64,000 bases of DNA from Abelmoschus esculentus (GCA_035048815.1 JAUCBN010000012.1:14200001-14264000); one strand, 5' to 3'. Positions 11,937 through 23,573 are shown, counted from the first letter of the stretch. Made by a program: numbers and translations. Notes: generated from the sequence alone by a model not told the origin.

Positions 11937-12102
11937 GTCAAGGAATGCGCGCTGAACGTACTAATATGATCAACGGCGCGCGATTATGACTTGCGAGACT
12001 CTTTTAACATAAAAGCACGAGGGGGGACGTACCGACAATCCGAACCAAAAATTAACTAAAAACATTAAAAAAAAAATAGAGGGATAAAACCGAGTCGAAA
12101 AA

Positions 12103-12220
12103 GGGTACAACACGAGGACTTCCCGTGAGGTCACCCATCCTAGTACTACTCTCGCCCAAGCACGCTTCACTGCGGAGTTCTAACGGGATCCGGTGCATTA
12201 GTGCTCGTATGAGCGCACCC
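12103..12220 (-). rRNA. 5S rRNA, divergent short allele
   Basis: Copy 43, 118 nt. Same changes as copy 34. Confidence 0.94.
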
Positions 12221-12384
12221 ATTAAGGAATGCGCGCTGAACGTACTAATAGGATCAACGACGCGCGATTATGACTTGCGAGACTCTTTTAACATAAAAGC
12301 ACGAGGGGGACGTACCGACAATCCGAACCAAAAATTAACTAAAAACAATAAAAAAAAATAGAGGGATAAAACCGAGTCGAAAAA

Positions 12385-12503
12385 GGGGTGCAACACGAGG
12401 ACTTCCCAGGAGGTCACCCATCCTAGTACTACTCTCGCCCAAGCACGCTTAATTGCGGAGTTCTGATGGGATCCGGTGCATTAGTGCTAGTATGATCGCA
12501 CCC
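12385..12503 (-). rRNA. 5S rRNA
   Basis: Copy 44. G51A, C15T; TATA variant. Confidence 0.97.
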
Positions 12504-12668
12504 GTAAAGGAATGCGCGCTGAACGTACTAACAGGATCAACGGCGCGCGATTATGACTTGCGAGACTCTTTTAACATAAAAGCACGAGGGGGGACGTACC
12601 GACAATCCGAACCAAAAATTAACTAAAAACATTAAAAAAAAATAGAGGGATAAAACCGAGTCGAAAAA

Positions 12669-12787
12669 GGGGTGCAACACGAGGACTTCCCAAGAGGTCA
12701 CCCATCCTAGTACTACTCTCGCCCAAGCACACTTAACTGCGGAGTTTTGATGGGATCCGGTGCATTAGTGCTGGTATGATCGCACCT
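12669..12787 (-). rRNA. 5S rRNA
   Basis: Copy 45. C95T, C57T, G41A, G1A; -11T. Confidence 0.97.
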
Positions 12788-12953
12788 GTCAAGGAATACG
12801 CGCTGAACGTACTAATAGGATCAACGGCGCGCGATTATGACTTGCGAGACTCTTTTAACATAAAAGCACGAGGGGGGACGTACCGACAATCCGAACCAAA
12901 AATTAACTAAAAACATTAAAAAAAAAATAGAGGGATAAAACTGAGTCGAAAAA

Positions 12954-13072
12954 GGGGTGCAACACAAGGACTTCCCAGAAGGTCACCCATCCTAGTACTA
13001 CTCACGCCCAATCACGCTTAACTGCGGAGTTCTGATGGGATCCGATGCATTAGTGCTGGTATGATCGCACCC
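12954..13072 (-). rRNA. 5S rRNA
   Basis: Copy 46. C107T, C94T, A69T, C61A, C28T; -11T. Confidence 0.97.
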
Positions 13073-13236
13073 GTCAAGGAATACGCGCTGAACGTACTAA
13101 TAGGATCAACGGCGTGCGATTATGACTTGCGAGACTCTTTTAACATAAAAGCACGAGGGGGGACGTACCGACAATCCGAACCAAAAATTAACTAAAAACA
13201 TTAAAAAAAATAGAGGGATAAAACCGAGTCGAAAAA

Positions 13237-13355
13237 GGGGTGCAACACGAGGACTTTCCAAGAGGTCACCCATCCGAGTACTACTCTCGCCCAAGCACGC
13301 TTAACTGCGGAGTTTTGATGGGATCCGGTGCATTAGTGCTGGTATGATCGCACCC
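13237..13355 (-). rRNA. 5S rRNA
   Basis: Copy 47. G99A, C95T, A80C, G41A; TATA variant. Confidence 0.97.
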
Positions 13356-13519
13356 GTCAAGGAATGCGCGCTGAACGTACTAACAGGATCAACGGCGCGC
13401 GATTATGACTTGCGAGACTCTTTTAACATAAAAGCACGAGGGGGGACGTACCGACAATCCGAACCAAAAATTAACTAAAAACATTATAAAAAATAGAGGG
13501 ATAAAACCGAGTCGAAAAA

Positions 13520-13638
13520 GAGGTGCAACACGAGGACTTCCCAGGAGGTCACCCATCCTAGTACTACTCTCGCCCGAGCGCGCTTAACTGCGGAGTTCTG
13601 ATGGGATCCGATGCATTAGTGCTGGTATGATCGCACCT
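13520..13638 (-). rRNA. 5S rRNA
   Basis: Copy 48. C118T, T63C, T59C, C28T, G1A; -11T. Confidence 0.97.
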
Positions 13639-13803
13639 GTCAAGGAATACGCGCTGAACGTACTAATAGGATCAACGGCGCGCGATTATGACTTGCGAGA
13701 CTATTTTAACATAAAAGCACGAGGGGGGACGTACCGACAATCCGAACCAAAAATTAACTAAAAACATTAAAAAAAAATTGAGGGATAAAACCGAGTCGAA
13801 AAA

Positions 13804-13922
13804 GGGGTGCAACACGAGGACTTCCCAGAAGGTCACCCATCCTAGTACTACTCTCGCCCAAGCACGCTTAACTGCGGAGTTCTGATGGGATCCGATGCAT
13901 TAGTGCTGGTAGGATCGCACCC
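13804..13922 (-). rRNA. 5S rRNA
   Basis: Copy 49. C94T, C28T, A11C; -11T. Confidence 0.97.
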
Positions 13923-14086
13923 GTCAAGGAATACGCGCTGAACGTACTAATAGGATCAACGGCGTGCGATTATGACTTGCGAGACTCTTTTAACATAAAA
14001 GCACGAGGGGGGACGTACCGACAATCCGAACCAAAAATTAACTAAAAACATTAAAAAAAATAGAGGGATAAAACCGAGTCGAAAAA

Positions 14087-14205
14087 GGGGTGCAACACGA
14101 GGACTTTCCAAGAGGTCACCCATCCTAGTACTACTCTCGCCCAAGCACGCTTAACTGCGGAGTTTTGATGGGATCCGGTGCATTAGTGCTGGTATGATCG
14201 CACCC
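14087..14205 (-). rRNA. 5S rRNA
   Basis: Copy 50. G99A, C95T, G41A; TATA variant. Confidence 0.97.
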
Positions 14206-14369
14206 GTCAAGGAATGCGCGCTGAACGTACTAACAGGATCAACGGCGCGCGATTATGACTTGCGAGACTCTTTTAACATAAAAGCACGAGGGGGGACGTA
14301 CCGACAATCCGAACCAAAAATTAACTAAAAACATTATAAAAAATAGAGGGATAAAACCGAGTCGAAAAA

Positions 14370-14488
14370 GAGATGCAACACGAGGACTTCCCAGGAGGTC
14401 ACCCATCCTAGTACTACTCTCGCCCGAGCGCGCTTAACTGCGGAGTTCTGATGGGATCCGATGCATTAGTGCTGGTATGATCGCACCT
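14370..14488 (-). rRNA. 5S rRNA
   Basis: Copy 51. C118T, C116T, T63C, T59C, C28T, G1A; -11T. Confidence 0.97.
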
Positions 14489-14654
14489 GTCAAGGAATAC
14501 GCGCTGAACGTACTAATAGGATCAACGGCGCGCGATTATGACTTGCGAGACTCTTTTAACATAAAAGCACGAGGGGGGACGTACCGACAATCAGAACCAA
14601 AAATTAACTAAAAACATTAAAAAAAAAATAGAGGGATAAAACCGAGTCGAAAAA

Positions 14655-14773
14655 GGGGTGCAACACGAGGACTTCCCAGGAGGTCACCCATCCTAGTACT
14701 ACTCTCGCCCAAGCACGCTTAGCTACGGAGTTCTGATGGGATCCGGTGCATTAGTGCTGGTATGATCGCACCC
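14655..14773 (-). rRNA. 5S rRNA
   Basis: Copy 52. T52C, C49T. Confidence 0.97.
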
Positions 14774-14940
14774 GTCAAGGAATGCGCGCTGAACGTACTA
14801 ATAGGATCAACGGCGCGCGATTATGACTTGCGAGACTCTTTTAACATAAAAGCACGAGGGGGGACGTACCGACAATCCGAACCAAAAATTAACTAAAAAC
14901 ATTAAAAGAAAAAATAGAGGGATAAAACCGAGTCGAAAAA

Positions 14941-15059
14941 GGGGTGCAACACGAAGACTTCCCAGGAGGTCACCCATCCTAGTACTACTCTCGCCCAAGC
15001 ACGCTTCACTACGGAGTTCTGATAGGATCCGGTGCATTAGTGCTGGTATGATCGCACCC
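14941..15059 (-). rRNA. 5S rRNA
   Basis: Copy 53. C105T, T53G, C49T, C36T. Confidence 0.97.
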
Positions 15060-15225
15060 GTCAAGGAATGCGCGCTGAACGTACTAATAGGATCAACGGC
15101 GCGCGATTATGACTTGCGAGACTCTTTTAACATAAAAGCACGAGGGGGGACGTACCGACAATCCGAACCAAAAATTAACTAAAAACATTAAAGAAAAAAT
15201 AGAGGGATAAAACCGAGTCGAAAAA

Positions 15226-15344
15226 GGGGTGCAACACGAGGACATCCCAGGAGGTCACCCATCCTAGTACTACTCTCGCCCAATCACGCTTAACTGCGGA
15301 GTTCTGATGGGATCCGATGCATTAGTGCTGGTATGATCGCACCC
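15226..15344 (-). rRNA. 5S rRNA, hybrid allele
   Basis: Copy 54. A101T (as in copy 62) together with C61A, C28T and -11T (as in copy 46), but without the A69T, C94T and C107T of copy 46. The switch between parents falls in 15277-15283. Confidence 0.97.
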
Positions 15345-15508
15345 GTCAAGGAATACGCGCTGAACGTACTAATAGGATCAACGGCGTGCGATTATGACTT
15401 GCGAGACTCTTTTAACATAAAAGCACGAGGGGGGACGTACCGACAATCCGAACCAAAAATTAACTAAAAACATTAAAAAAAATAGAGGGATAAAACCGAG
15501 TCGAAAAA

Positions 15509-15627
15509 GGGGTGCAACACGAGGACTTTCCAAGAGGTCACCCATCCGAGTACTACTCTCGCCCAAGCACGCTTAACTGCGGAGTTTTGATGGGATCCGG
15601 TGCATTAGTGCTGGTATGATCGCACCC
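15509..15627 (-). rRNA. 5S rRNA
   Basis: Copy 55. G99A, C95T, A80C, G41A; TATA variant. Confidence 0.97.
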
Positions 15628-15791
15628 GTCAAGGAATGCGCGCTGAACGTACTAACAGGATCAACGGCGCGCGATTATGACTTGCGAGACTCTTTTAACA
15701 TAAAAGCACGAGGGGGGACGTACCGACAATCCGAACCAAAAATTAACTAAAAACATTATAAAAAATAGAGGGATAAAACCGAGTCGAAAAA

Positions 15792-15910
15792 GAGGTGCAA
15801 CACGAGGACTTCCCAGGAGGTCACCCATCCTAGTACTACTCTCGCCCGAGCGCGCTTAACTGCGGAGTTCTGATGGGATCCGATGCATTAGTGCTGGTAT
15901 GATCGCACCT
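15792..15910 (-). rRNA. 5S rRNA
   Basis: Copy 56. C118T, T63C, T59C, C28T, G1A; -11T. Confidence 0.97.
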
Positions 15911-16075
15911 GTCAAGGAATACGCGCTGAACGTACTAATAGGATCAACGGCGCGCGATTATGACTTGCGAGACTATTTTAACATAAAAGCACGAGGGGGG
16001 ACGTACCGACAATCCGAACCAAAAATTAACTAAAAACATTAAAAAAAAATTGAGGGATAAAACCGAGTCGAAAAA

Positions 16076-16194
16076 GGGGTGCAACACGAGGACTTCCCAG
16101 AAGGTCACCCATCCTAGTACTACTCTCGCCCAAGCACGCTTAACTGCGGAGTTCTGATGGGATCCGATGCATTAGTGCTGGTAGGATCGCACCC
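16076..16194 (-). rRNA. 5S rRNA
   Basis: Copy 57. C94T, C28T, A11C; -11T. Confidence 0.97.
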
Positions 16195-16358
16195 GTCAAG
16201 GAATACGCGCTGAACGTACTAATAGGATCAACGGCGTGCGATTATGACTTGCGAGACTCTTTTAACATAAAAGCACGAGGGGGGACGTACCGACAATCCG
16301 AACCAAAAATTAACTAAAAACATTAAAAAAAATAGAGGGATAAAACCGAGTCGAAAAA

Positions 16359-16477
16359 GGGGTGCAACACGAGGACTTTCCAAGAGGTCACCCATCCTAG
16401 TACTACTCTCGCCCAAGCACGCTTAACTGCGGAGTTTTGATGGGATCCGGTGCATTAGTGCTGGTATGATCGCACCC
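16359..16477 (-). rRNA. 5S rRNA
   Basis: Copy 58. G99A, C95T, G41A; TATA variant. Confidence 0.97.
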
Positions 16478-16641
16478 GTCAAGGAATGCGCGCTGAACGT
16501 ACTAACAGGATCAACGGCGCGCGATTATGACTTGCGAGACTCTTTTAACATAAAAGCACGAGGGGGGACGTACCGACAATCCGAACCAAAAATTAACTAA
16601 AAACATTATAAAAAATAGAGGGATAAAACCGAGTCGAAAAA

Positions 16642-16760
16642 GAGATGCAACACGAGGACTTCCCAGGAGGTCACCCATCCTAGTACTACTCTCGCCCGAG
16701 CGCGCTTAACTGCGGAGTTCTGATGGGATCCGATGCATTAGTGCTGGTATGATCGCACCT
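16642..16760 (-). rRNA. 5S rRNA
   Basis: Copy 59. C118T, C116T, T63C, T59C, C28T, G1A; -11T. Confidence 0.97.
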
Positions 16761-16926
16761 GTCAAGGAATACGCGCTGAACGTACTAATAGGATCAACGG
16801 CGCGCGATTATGACTTGCGAGACTCTTTTAACATAAAAGCACGAGGGGGGACGTACCGACAATCAGAACCAAAAATTAACTAAAAACATTAAAAAAAAAA
16901 TAGAGGGATAAAACCGAGTCGAAAAA

Positions 16927-17045
16927 GGGGTGCAACACGAGGACTTCCCAGGAGGTCACCCATCCTAGTACTACTCTCGCCCAAGCACGCTTAGCTACGG
17001 AGTTCTGATGGGATCCGGTGCATTAGTGCTGGTATGATCGCACCC
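16927..17045 (-). rRNA. 5S rRNA
   Basis: Copy 60. T52C, C49T. Confidence 0.97.
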
Positions 17046-17212
17046 GTCAAGGAATGCGCGCTGAACGTACTAATAGGATCAACGGCGCGCGATTATGACT
17101 TGCGAGACTCTTTTAACATAAAAGCACGAGGGGGGACGTACCGACAATCCGAACCAAAAATTAACTAAAAACATTAAAAGAAAAAATAGAGGGATAAAAC
17201 CGAGTCGAAAAA

Positions 17213-17331
17213 GGGGTGCAACACGAAGACTTCCCAGGAGGTCACCCATCCTAGTACTACTCTCGCCCAAGCACGCTTCACTACGGAGTTCTGATAGGAT
17301 CCGGTGCATTAGTGCTGGTATGATCGCACCC
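17213..17331 (-). rRNA. 5S rRNA
   Basis: Copy 61. C105T, T53G, C49T, C36T; starts the first 14-unit block. Confidence 0.97.
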
Positions 17332-17497
17332 GTCAAGGAATGCGCGCTGAACGTACTAATAGGATCAACGGCGCGCGATTATGACTTGCGAGACTCTTTT
17401 AACATAAAAGCACGAGGGGGGACGTACCGACAATCCGAACCAAAAATTAACTAAAAACATTAAAGAAAAAATAGAGGGATAAAACCGAGTCGAAAAA

Positions 17498-17616
17498 GGG
17501 GTGCAACACGAGGACATCCCAGGAGGTCACCCATCCTAGTACTACTCTCGCCCAAGCACGCTTAACTGCGGAGTTCTGATGGGATCCGGTGCATTAGTGC
17601 TGGTATGATCGCACCC
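17498..17616 (-). rRNA. 5S rRNA
   Basis: Copy 62. A101T only. Confidence 0.97.
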
Positions 17617-17781
17617 GTCAAGGAATGCGCGCTGAACGTACTAATATGATCAACGGCGCGCGATTATGACTTGCGAGACTCTTTTAACATAAAAGCACGA
17701 GGGGGGACGTACCGACAATCTGAACCAAAAATTAACTAAAAACATTAAAAAAAAATAGAGGGATAAAACCGAGTCGAAAAA

Positions 17782-17899
17782 GGGTACAACACGAGGACTT
17801 CCCGTGAGGTCACCCATCCTAGTACTACTCTCGCCCAAGCACGCTTCACTGCGGAGTTCTAACGGGATCCGGTGCATTAGTGCTCTTATGAGCGCACCC
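17782..17899 (-). rRNA. 5S rRNA, divergent short allele
   Basis: Copy 63, 118 nt. As copy 34 with an extra C14A next to C15G. Confidence 0.94.
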
Positions 17900-18063
17900 A
17901 TTAAGGAATGCGCGCTGAACGTACTAAGAGGATCAACGACGCGCGATTATGACTTGCGAGACTCTTTTAACATAAAAGCACGAGGGGGACGTACCGACAA
18001 TCCGAACCAAAAATTAACTAAAAACATTAAAAAAAAATAGAGGGATAAAACCGAGTCGAAAAA

Positions 18064-18182
18064 GGGGTGCAACACGAGGACTTCCCAGGAGGTCACCCAT
18101 CCTAGTACTACTCTCGCCCAAGCACGCTTAACTGCGGAGTTCTGATGGGATCCGGTGCATTAGTGCTGGTATGATCGCACCC
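18064..18182 (-). rRNA. 5S rRNA, consensus copy
   Basis: Copy 64. Identical to the array consensus; TATA variant upstream. Confidence 0.98.
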
Positions 18183-18347
18183 GTAAAGGAATGCGCGCTG
18201 AACGTACTAACAGGATCAACGGCGCGCGATTATGACTTGCGAGACTCTTTTAACATAAAAGCACGAGGGGGGACGTACCGACAATCCGAACCAAAAATTA
18301 ACTAAAAACATTAAAAAAAAATAGAGGGATAAAACCGAGTCGAAAAA

Positions 18348-18466
18348 GGGGTGCAACACGAGGACTTCCCAAGAGGTCACCCATCCTAGTACTACTCTCG
18401 CCCAAGCACGCTTAACTGCGGAGTTTTGATGGGATCCGGTGCATTAGTGCTGGTATGATCGCACCT
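18348..18466 (-). rRNA. 5S rRNA
   Basis: Copy 65. C95T, G41A, G1A; -11T. Confidence 0.97.
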
Positions 18467-18631
18467 GTCAAGGAATACGCGCTGAACGTACTAATAGGAT
18501 CAACGACGCGCGATTATGACTTGCGAGACTCTTTTAACATAAAAGCACGAGGGGGGACGTACCGACAATCCGAACCAAAAATTAACTAAAAACATTAAAA
18601 AAAAATAGAGGGATAAAACCGAGTCGAAAAA

Positions 18632-18750
18632 GGGGTGCAACACAAGGACTTCCCAGGAGGTCACCCATCCTAGTACTACTCACGCCCAATCACGCTTAAC
18701 TGCGGAGTTCTGATGGGATCCGATGCATTAGTGCTGGTATGATCGCACCC
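18632..18750 (-). rRNA. 5S rRNA
   Basis: Copy 66. C107T, A69T, C61A, C28T; -11T. Confidence 0.97.
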
Positions 18751-18914
18751 GTCAAGGAATACGCGCTGAACGTACTAATAGGATCAACGGCGTGCGATTA
18801 TGACTTGCGAGACTCTTTTAACATAAAAGCACGAGGGGGGACGTACCGACAATCCGAACCAAAAATTAACTAAAAACATTAAAAAAAATAGAGGGATAAA
18901 ACCGAGTCGAAAAA

Positions 18915-19033
18915 GGGGTGCAACACGAGGACTTTCCAAGAGGTCACCCATCCGAGTACTACTCTCGCCCAAGCACGCTTAACTGCGGAGTTTTGATGGG
19001 ATCCGGTGCATTAGTGCTGGTATGATCGCACCC
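18915..19033 (-). rRNA. 5S rRNA
   Basis: Copy 67. G99A, C95T, A80C, G41A; TATA variant. Confidence 0.97.
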
Positions 19034-19197
19034 GTCAAGGAATGCGCGCTGAACGTACTAACAGGATCAACGGCGCGCGATTATGACTTGCGAGACTCTT
19101 TTAAAATAAAAGCACGAGGGGGGACGTACCGACAATCCGAACCAAAAATTAACTAAAAACATTATAAAAAATAGAGGGATAAAACCGAGTCGAAAAA

Positions 19198-19316
19198 GAG
19201 GTGCAACACGAGGACTTCCCAGGAGGTCACCCATCCTAGTACTACTCTCGCCCGAGCGCGCTTAACTGCGGAGTTCTGATGGGATCCGATGCATTAGTGC
19301 TGGTATGATCGCACCT
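19198..19316 (-). rRNA. 5S rRNA
   Basis: Copy 68. C118T, T63C, T59C, C28T, G1A; -11T. Confidence 0.97.
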
Positions 19317-19481
19317 GTCAAGGAATACGCGCTGAACGTACTAATAGGATCAACGGCGCGCGATTATGACTTGCGAGACTATTTTAACATAAAAGCACGA
19401 GGGGGGACGTACCGACAATCCGAACCAAAAATTAACTAAAAACATTAAAAAAAAATTGAGGGTTAAAACCGAGTCGAAAAA

Positions 19482-19600
19482 GGGGTGCAACACGAGGACT
19501 TCCCAGGAGGTCACCCATCCTAGTACTACTCTCGCCCAAGCACGCTTAACTGCGGAGTTCTGATGGGATCCGATGCATTAGTGCTGGTAGGATCGCACCT
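19482..19600 (-). rRNA. 5S rRNA
   Basis: Copy 69. C28T, A11C, G1A; -11T. Confidence 0.97.
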
Positions 19601-19764
19601 GTCAAGGAATACGCGCTGAACGTACTAATAGGATCAACGGCGTGCGATTATGACTTGCGAGACTCTTTTAACATAAAAGCACGAGGGGGGACGTACCAAC
19701 AATCCGAACCAAAAATTAACTAAAAACATTAAAAAAAATAGAGGGATAAAACCGAGTCGAAAAA

Positions 19765-19883
19765 GGGGTGCAACACAAGGACTTTCCAAGAGGTCACCCA
19801 TCCTAGTACTACTCTCGCCCAAGCACGCTTAACTGCGGAGTTTTGATGGGATCCGGTGCATTAGTGCTGGTATGATCGCACCC
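19765..19883 (-). rRNA. 5S rRNA
   Basis: Copy 70. C107T, G99A, C95T, G41A; TATA variant. Confidence 0.97.
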
Positions 19884-20047
19884 GTCAAGGAATGCGCGCT
19901 GAACGTACTAACAGGATCAACGGCGCGCGATTATGACTTGCGAGACTCTTTTAACATAAAAGCACGAGGGGGGACGTACCGACAATCCGAACCAAAAATT
20001 AACTAAAAACATTATAAAAAATAGAGGGATAAAACCGAGTCGAAAAA

Positions 20048-20166
20048 GAGATGCAACACGAGGACTTCCCAGGAGGTCACCCATCCTAGTACTACTCTCG
20101 CCCGAGCGCGCTTAACTGCGGAGTTCTGATGGGATCCGATGCATTAGTGCTGGTATGATCGCACCT
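20048..20166 (-). rRNA. 5S rRNA
   Basis: Copy 71. C118T, C116T, T63C, T59C, C28T, G1A; -11T. Confidence 0.97.
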
Positions 20167-20330
20167 GTCAAGGAATACGCGCTGAACGTACTAATAGGAT
20201 CAACGGCGCGCGATTATGACTTGCGAGACTCTTTTAACATAAAAGCACGAGGGGGGACGTACCGACAATCCGAACCAAAAATTAACTAAAAACATTAAAA
20301 AAAATTGAGGGATAAAACCGAGTCGAAAAA

Positions 20331-20449
20331 GGGGTGCAACACGAGGACTTCCCAGAAGGTCACCCATCCTAGTACTACCCTCGCCCAAGCACGCTTAACT
20401 GCGGAGTTTTGATGGGATCCGGTGCATTAGTGCTGGTATGATCGCACCC
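20331..20449 (-). rRNA. 5S rRNA
   Basis: Copy 72. C94T, A71G, G41A; TATA variant. Confidence 0.97.
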
Positions 20450-20613
20450 GTCAAGGAATGCGCGCTGAACGTACTAACAGGATCAACGGCGCGCGATTAT
20501 GACTTGCGAGACTCTTTTAACATAAAAGCACGAGGGGGGACGTACCGACAATCCGAACCAAAAATTAACTAAAAACATTATAAAAAATAGAGGGATAAAA
20601 CCGAGTCGAAAAA

Positions 20614-20732
20614 GAGATGCAACACGAGGACTTCCCAGGAGGTCACCCATCCTAGTACTACTCTCGCCCGAGCGCGCTTAACTGCGGAGTTCTGATGGGA
20701 TCCGATGCATTAGTGCTGGTATGATCGCACCT
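20614..20732 (-). rRNA. 5S rRNA
   Basis: Copy 73. C118T, C116T, T63C, T59C, C28T, G1A; -11T. Confidence 0.97.
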
Positions 20733-20898
20733 GTCAAGGAATACGCGCTGAACGTACTAATAGGATCAACGGCGCGCGATTATGACTTGCGAGACTCTTT
20801 TAACATAAAAGCACGAGGGGGGACGTACCGACAATCAGAACCAAAAATTAACTAAAAACATTAAAAAAAAAATAGAGGGATAAAACCGAGTCGAAAAA

Positions 20899-21017
20899 GG
20901 GGTGCAACACGAGGACTTCCCAGGAGGTCACCCATCCTAGTACTACTCTCGCCCAAGCACGCTTAGCTACGGAGTTCTGATGGGATCCGGTGCATTAGTG
21001 CTGGTATGATCGCACCC
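20899..21017 (-). rRNA. 5S rRNA
   Basis: Copy 74. T52C, C49T. Confidence 0.97.
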
Positions 21018-21184
21018 GTCAAGGAATGCGCGCTGAACGTACTAATAGGATCAACGGCGCGCGATTATGACTTGCGAGACTCTTTTAACATAAAAGCACG
21101 AGGGGGGACGTACCGACAATCCGAACCAAAAATTAACTAAAAACATTAAAAGAAAAAATAGAGGGATAAAACCGAGTCGAAAAA

Positions 21185-21303
21185 GGGGTGCAACACGAAG
21201 ACTTCCCAGGAGGTCACCCATCCTAGTACTACTCTCGCCCAAGCACGCTTCACTACGGAGTTCTGATGGGATCCGGTGCATTAGTGCTGGTATGATCGCA
21301 CCC
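21185..21303 (-). rRNA. 5S rRNA
   Basis: Copy 75. C105T, T53G, C49T; starts the second 14-unit block. Confidence 0.97.
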
Positions 21304-21469
21304 GTCAAGGAATGCGCGCTGAACGTACTAATAGGATCAGCGGCGCGCGATTATGACTTGCGAGACTCTTTTAACATAAAAGCACGAGGGGGGACGTACC
21401 GACAATCCGAACCAAAAATTAACTAAAAACATTAAAGAAAAAATAGAGGGATAAAACCGAGTCGAAAAA

Positions 21470-21588
21470 GGGGTGCAACACGAGGACATCCCAGGAGGTC
21501 ACCCATCCTAGTACTACTCTCGCCCAAGCACGCTTAACTGCGGAGTTCTGATGGGATCCGGTGCATTAGTGCTGGTATGATCGCACCC
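21470..21588 (-). rRNA. 5S rRNA
   Basis: Copy 76. A101T only. Confidence 0.97.
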
Positions 21589-21753
21589 GTCAAGGAATGC
21601 GCGCTGAACGTACTAATATGATCAACGGCGCGCGATTATGACTTGCGAGACTCTTTTAACATAAAAGCACGAGGGGGGATGTACCGACAATCCGAACCAA
21701 AAATTAACTAAAAACATTAAAAAAAAATAGAGGGATAAAACCGAGTCGAAAAA

Positions 21754-21871
21754 GGGTACAACACGAGGACTTCCCGTGAGGTCACCCATCCTAGTACTAC
21801 TCTCGCCCAAGCACGCTTCACTGCGGAGTTCTAACGGGATCCGGTGCATTAGTGCTCGTATGAGCGCACCC
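21754..21871 (-). rRNA. 5S rRNA, divergent short allele
   Basis: Copy 77, 118 nt. Same changes as copy 34. Confidence 0.94.
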
Positions 21872-22035
21872 ATTAAGGAATGCGCGCTGAACGTACTAAG
21901 AGGATCAACGACGCGCGATTATGACTTGCGAGACTCTTTTAACATAAAAGCACGAGGGGGACGTACCGACAATCCGAACCAAAAATTAACTAAAAACATT
22001 AAAAAAAAATAGAGGGATAAAACCGAGTCGAAAAA

Positions 22036-22154
22036 GGGGTGCAACACGAGGACTTCCCAGGAGGTCACCCATCCTAGTACTACTCTCGCCCAAGCACGCT
22101 TCAATGCGGAGTTCTGATGGGATCCGGTGCATTAGTGCTGGTATGATCGCACCC
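22036..22154 (-). rRNA. 5S rRNA
   Basis: Copy 78. T53G, G51T; TATA variant. Confidence 0.97.
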
Positions 22155-22319
22155 GTCAAGGAATGCGCGCTGAACGTACTAACAGGATCAACGGCGCGCG
22201 ATTATGACTTGCGAGACTCTTTTAACATAAAAGCACGAGGGGGGACGTACCGACAATCCGAACCAAAAATTAACTAAAAACATTAAAAAAAAATAGAGGG
22301 ATAAAACCGAGTCGAAAAA

Positions 22320-22438
22320 GGGGTGCAACACGAGGACTTCCCAAGAGGTCACCCATCCTAGTACTACTCTCGCCCAAGCACGCTTAACTGCGGAGTTTTG
22401 ATGGGATCCGGTGCATTAGTGCTGGTATGATCGCACCT
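22320..22438 (-). rRNA. 5S rRNA
   Basis: Copy 79. C95T, G41A, G1A; -11T. Confidence 0.97.
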
Positions 22439-22604
22439 GTCAAGGAATACGCGCTGAACGTACTAATAGGATCAACGGCGCGCGATTATGACTTGCGAGA
22501 CTCTTTTAACATAAAAGCACGAGGGGGGACGTACCGACAATCCGAACCAAAAATTAACTAAAAACATTAAAAAAAAAATAGAGGGATAAAACCGAGTCGA
22601 AAAA

Positions 22605-22723
22605 GGGGTGCAACACAAGGACTTCCCAGGAGGTCACCCATCCTAGTACTACTCACGCCCAATCACGCTTAACTGCGGAGTTCTGATGGGATCCGATGCA
22701 TTAGTGCTGGTATGATCGCACCC
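22605..22723 (-). rRNA. 5S rRNA
   Basis: Copy 80. C107T, A69T, C61A, C28T; -11T. Confidence 0.97.
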
Positions 22724-22887
22724 GTCAAGGAATACGCGCTGAACGTACTAATAGGATCAACGGCGTGCGATTATGACTTGCGAGACTCTTTTAACATAAA
22801 AGCACGAGGGGGGACGTACCGACAATCCGAACCAAAAATTAACTAAAAACATTAAAAAAAATAGAGGGATAAAACCGAGTCGAAAAA

Positions 22888-23006
22888 GGGGTGCAACACG
22901 AGGACTTTCCAAGAGGTCACCCATCCGAGTACTACTCTCGCCCAAGCACGCTTAACTGCGGAGTTTTGATGGGATCCGGTGCATTAGTGCTGGTATGATC
23001 GCACCC
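22888..23006 (-). rRNA. 5S rRNA
   Basis: Copy 81. G99A, C95T, A80C, G41A; TATA variant. Confidence 0.97.
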
Positions 23007-23170
23007 GTCAAGGAATGCGCGCTGAACGTACTAACAGGATCAACGGCGCGCGATTATGACTTGCGAGACTCTTTTAACATAAAAGCACGAGGGGGGACGT
23101 ACCGACAATCCGAACCAAAAATTAACTAAAAACATTATAAAAAATAGAGGGATAAAACCGAGTCGAAAAA

Positions 23171-23289
23171 GAGGTGCAACACGAGGACTTCCCAGGAGGT
23201 CACCCATCCTAGTACTACTCTCGCCCGAGCGCGCTTAACTGCGGAGTTCTGATGGGATCCGATGCATTAGTGCTGGTATGATCGCACCT
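23171..23289 (-). rRNA. 5S rRNA
   Basis: Copy 82. C118T, T63C, T59C, C28T, G1A; -11T. Confidence 0.97.
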
Positions 23290-23454
23290 GTCAAGGAATA
23301 CGCGCTGAACGTACTAATAGGATCAACGGCGCGCGATTATGACTTGCGAGACTATTTTAACATAAAAGCACGAGGGGGGACGTACCGACAATCCGAACCA
23401 AAAATTAACTAAAAACATTAAAAAAAAATTGAGGGATAAAACCGAGTCGAAAAA

Positions 23455-23573
23455 AGGGTGCAACACGAGGACTTCCCAGAAGGTCACCCATCCTAGTACT
23501 ACTCTCGCCCAAGCACGCTTAACTGCGGAGTTCTGATGGGATCCGATGCATTAGTGCTGGTAGGATCGCACCC
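23455..23573 (-). rRNA. 5S rRNA
   Basis: Copy 83. C119T, C94T, C28T, A11C; -11T. Confidence 0.97.

Larger units (their letters stand above)
8977..14086. repeat. 9-unit higher-order repeat, two blocks (copies 32-40 and 41-49)
   Basis: Copies 32-40 recur in the same order as copies 41-49 with a 2,556-bp offset. Matching markers are C105T (32/41), A101T with T88C (33/42), the divergent short allele (34/43), C57T (36/45), A69T with C61A (37/46), A80C (38/47), C118T with T63C (39/48) and A11C (40/49). Spacer markers also match, such as a C-to-A change in the TCTTTT motif before 40 and 49. Few differences separate the blocks (for example G51A and C15T in copy 44), so the duplication looks recent. 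Confidence 0.9.
13237..17781. repeat. 8-unit higher-order repeat, two blocks (copies 47-54 and 55-62)
   Basis: Copies 47-54 recur as 55-62 with a 2,272-bp offset. Pairs include 47/55 (A80C), 48/56, 49/57 (A11C), 50/58, 51/59 (C118T with C116T), 52/60 (T52C with C49T), 53/61 (C105T with C36T) and 54/62 (A101T). The block junction falls inside the gene of copy 54, which is a hybrid allele. Confidence 0.9.
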
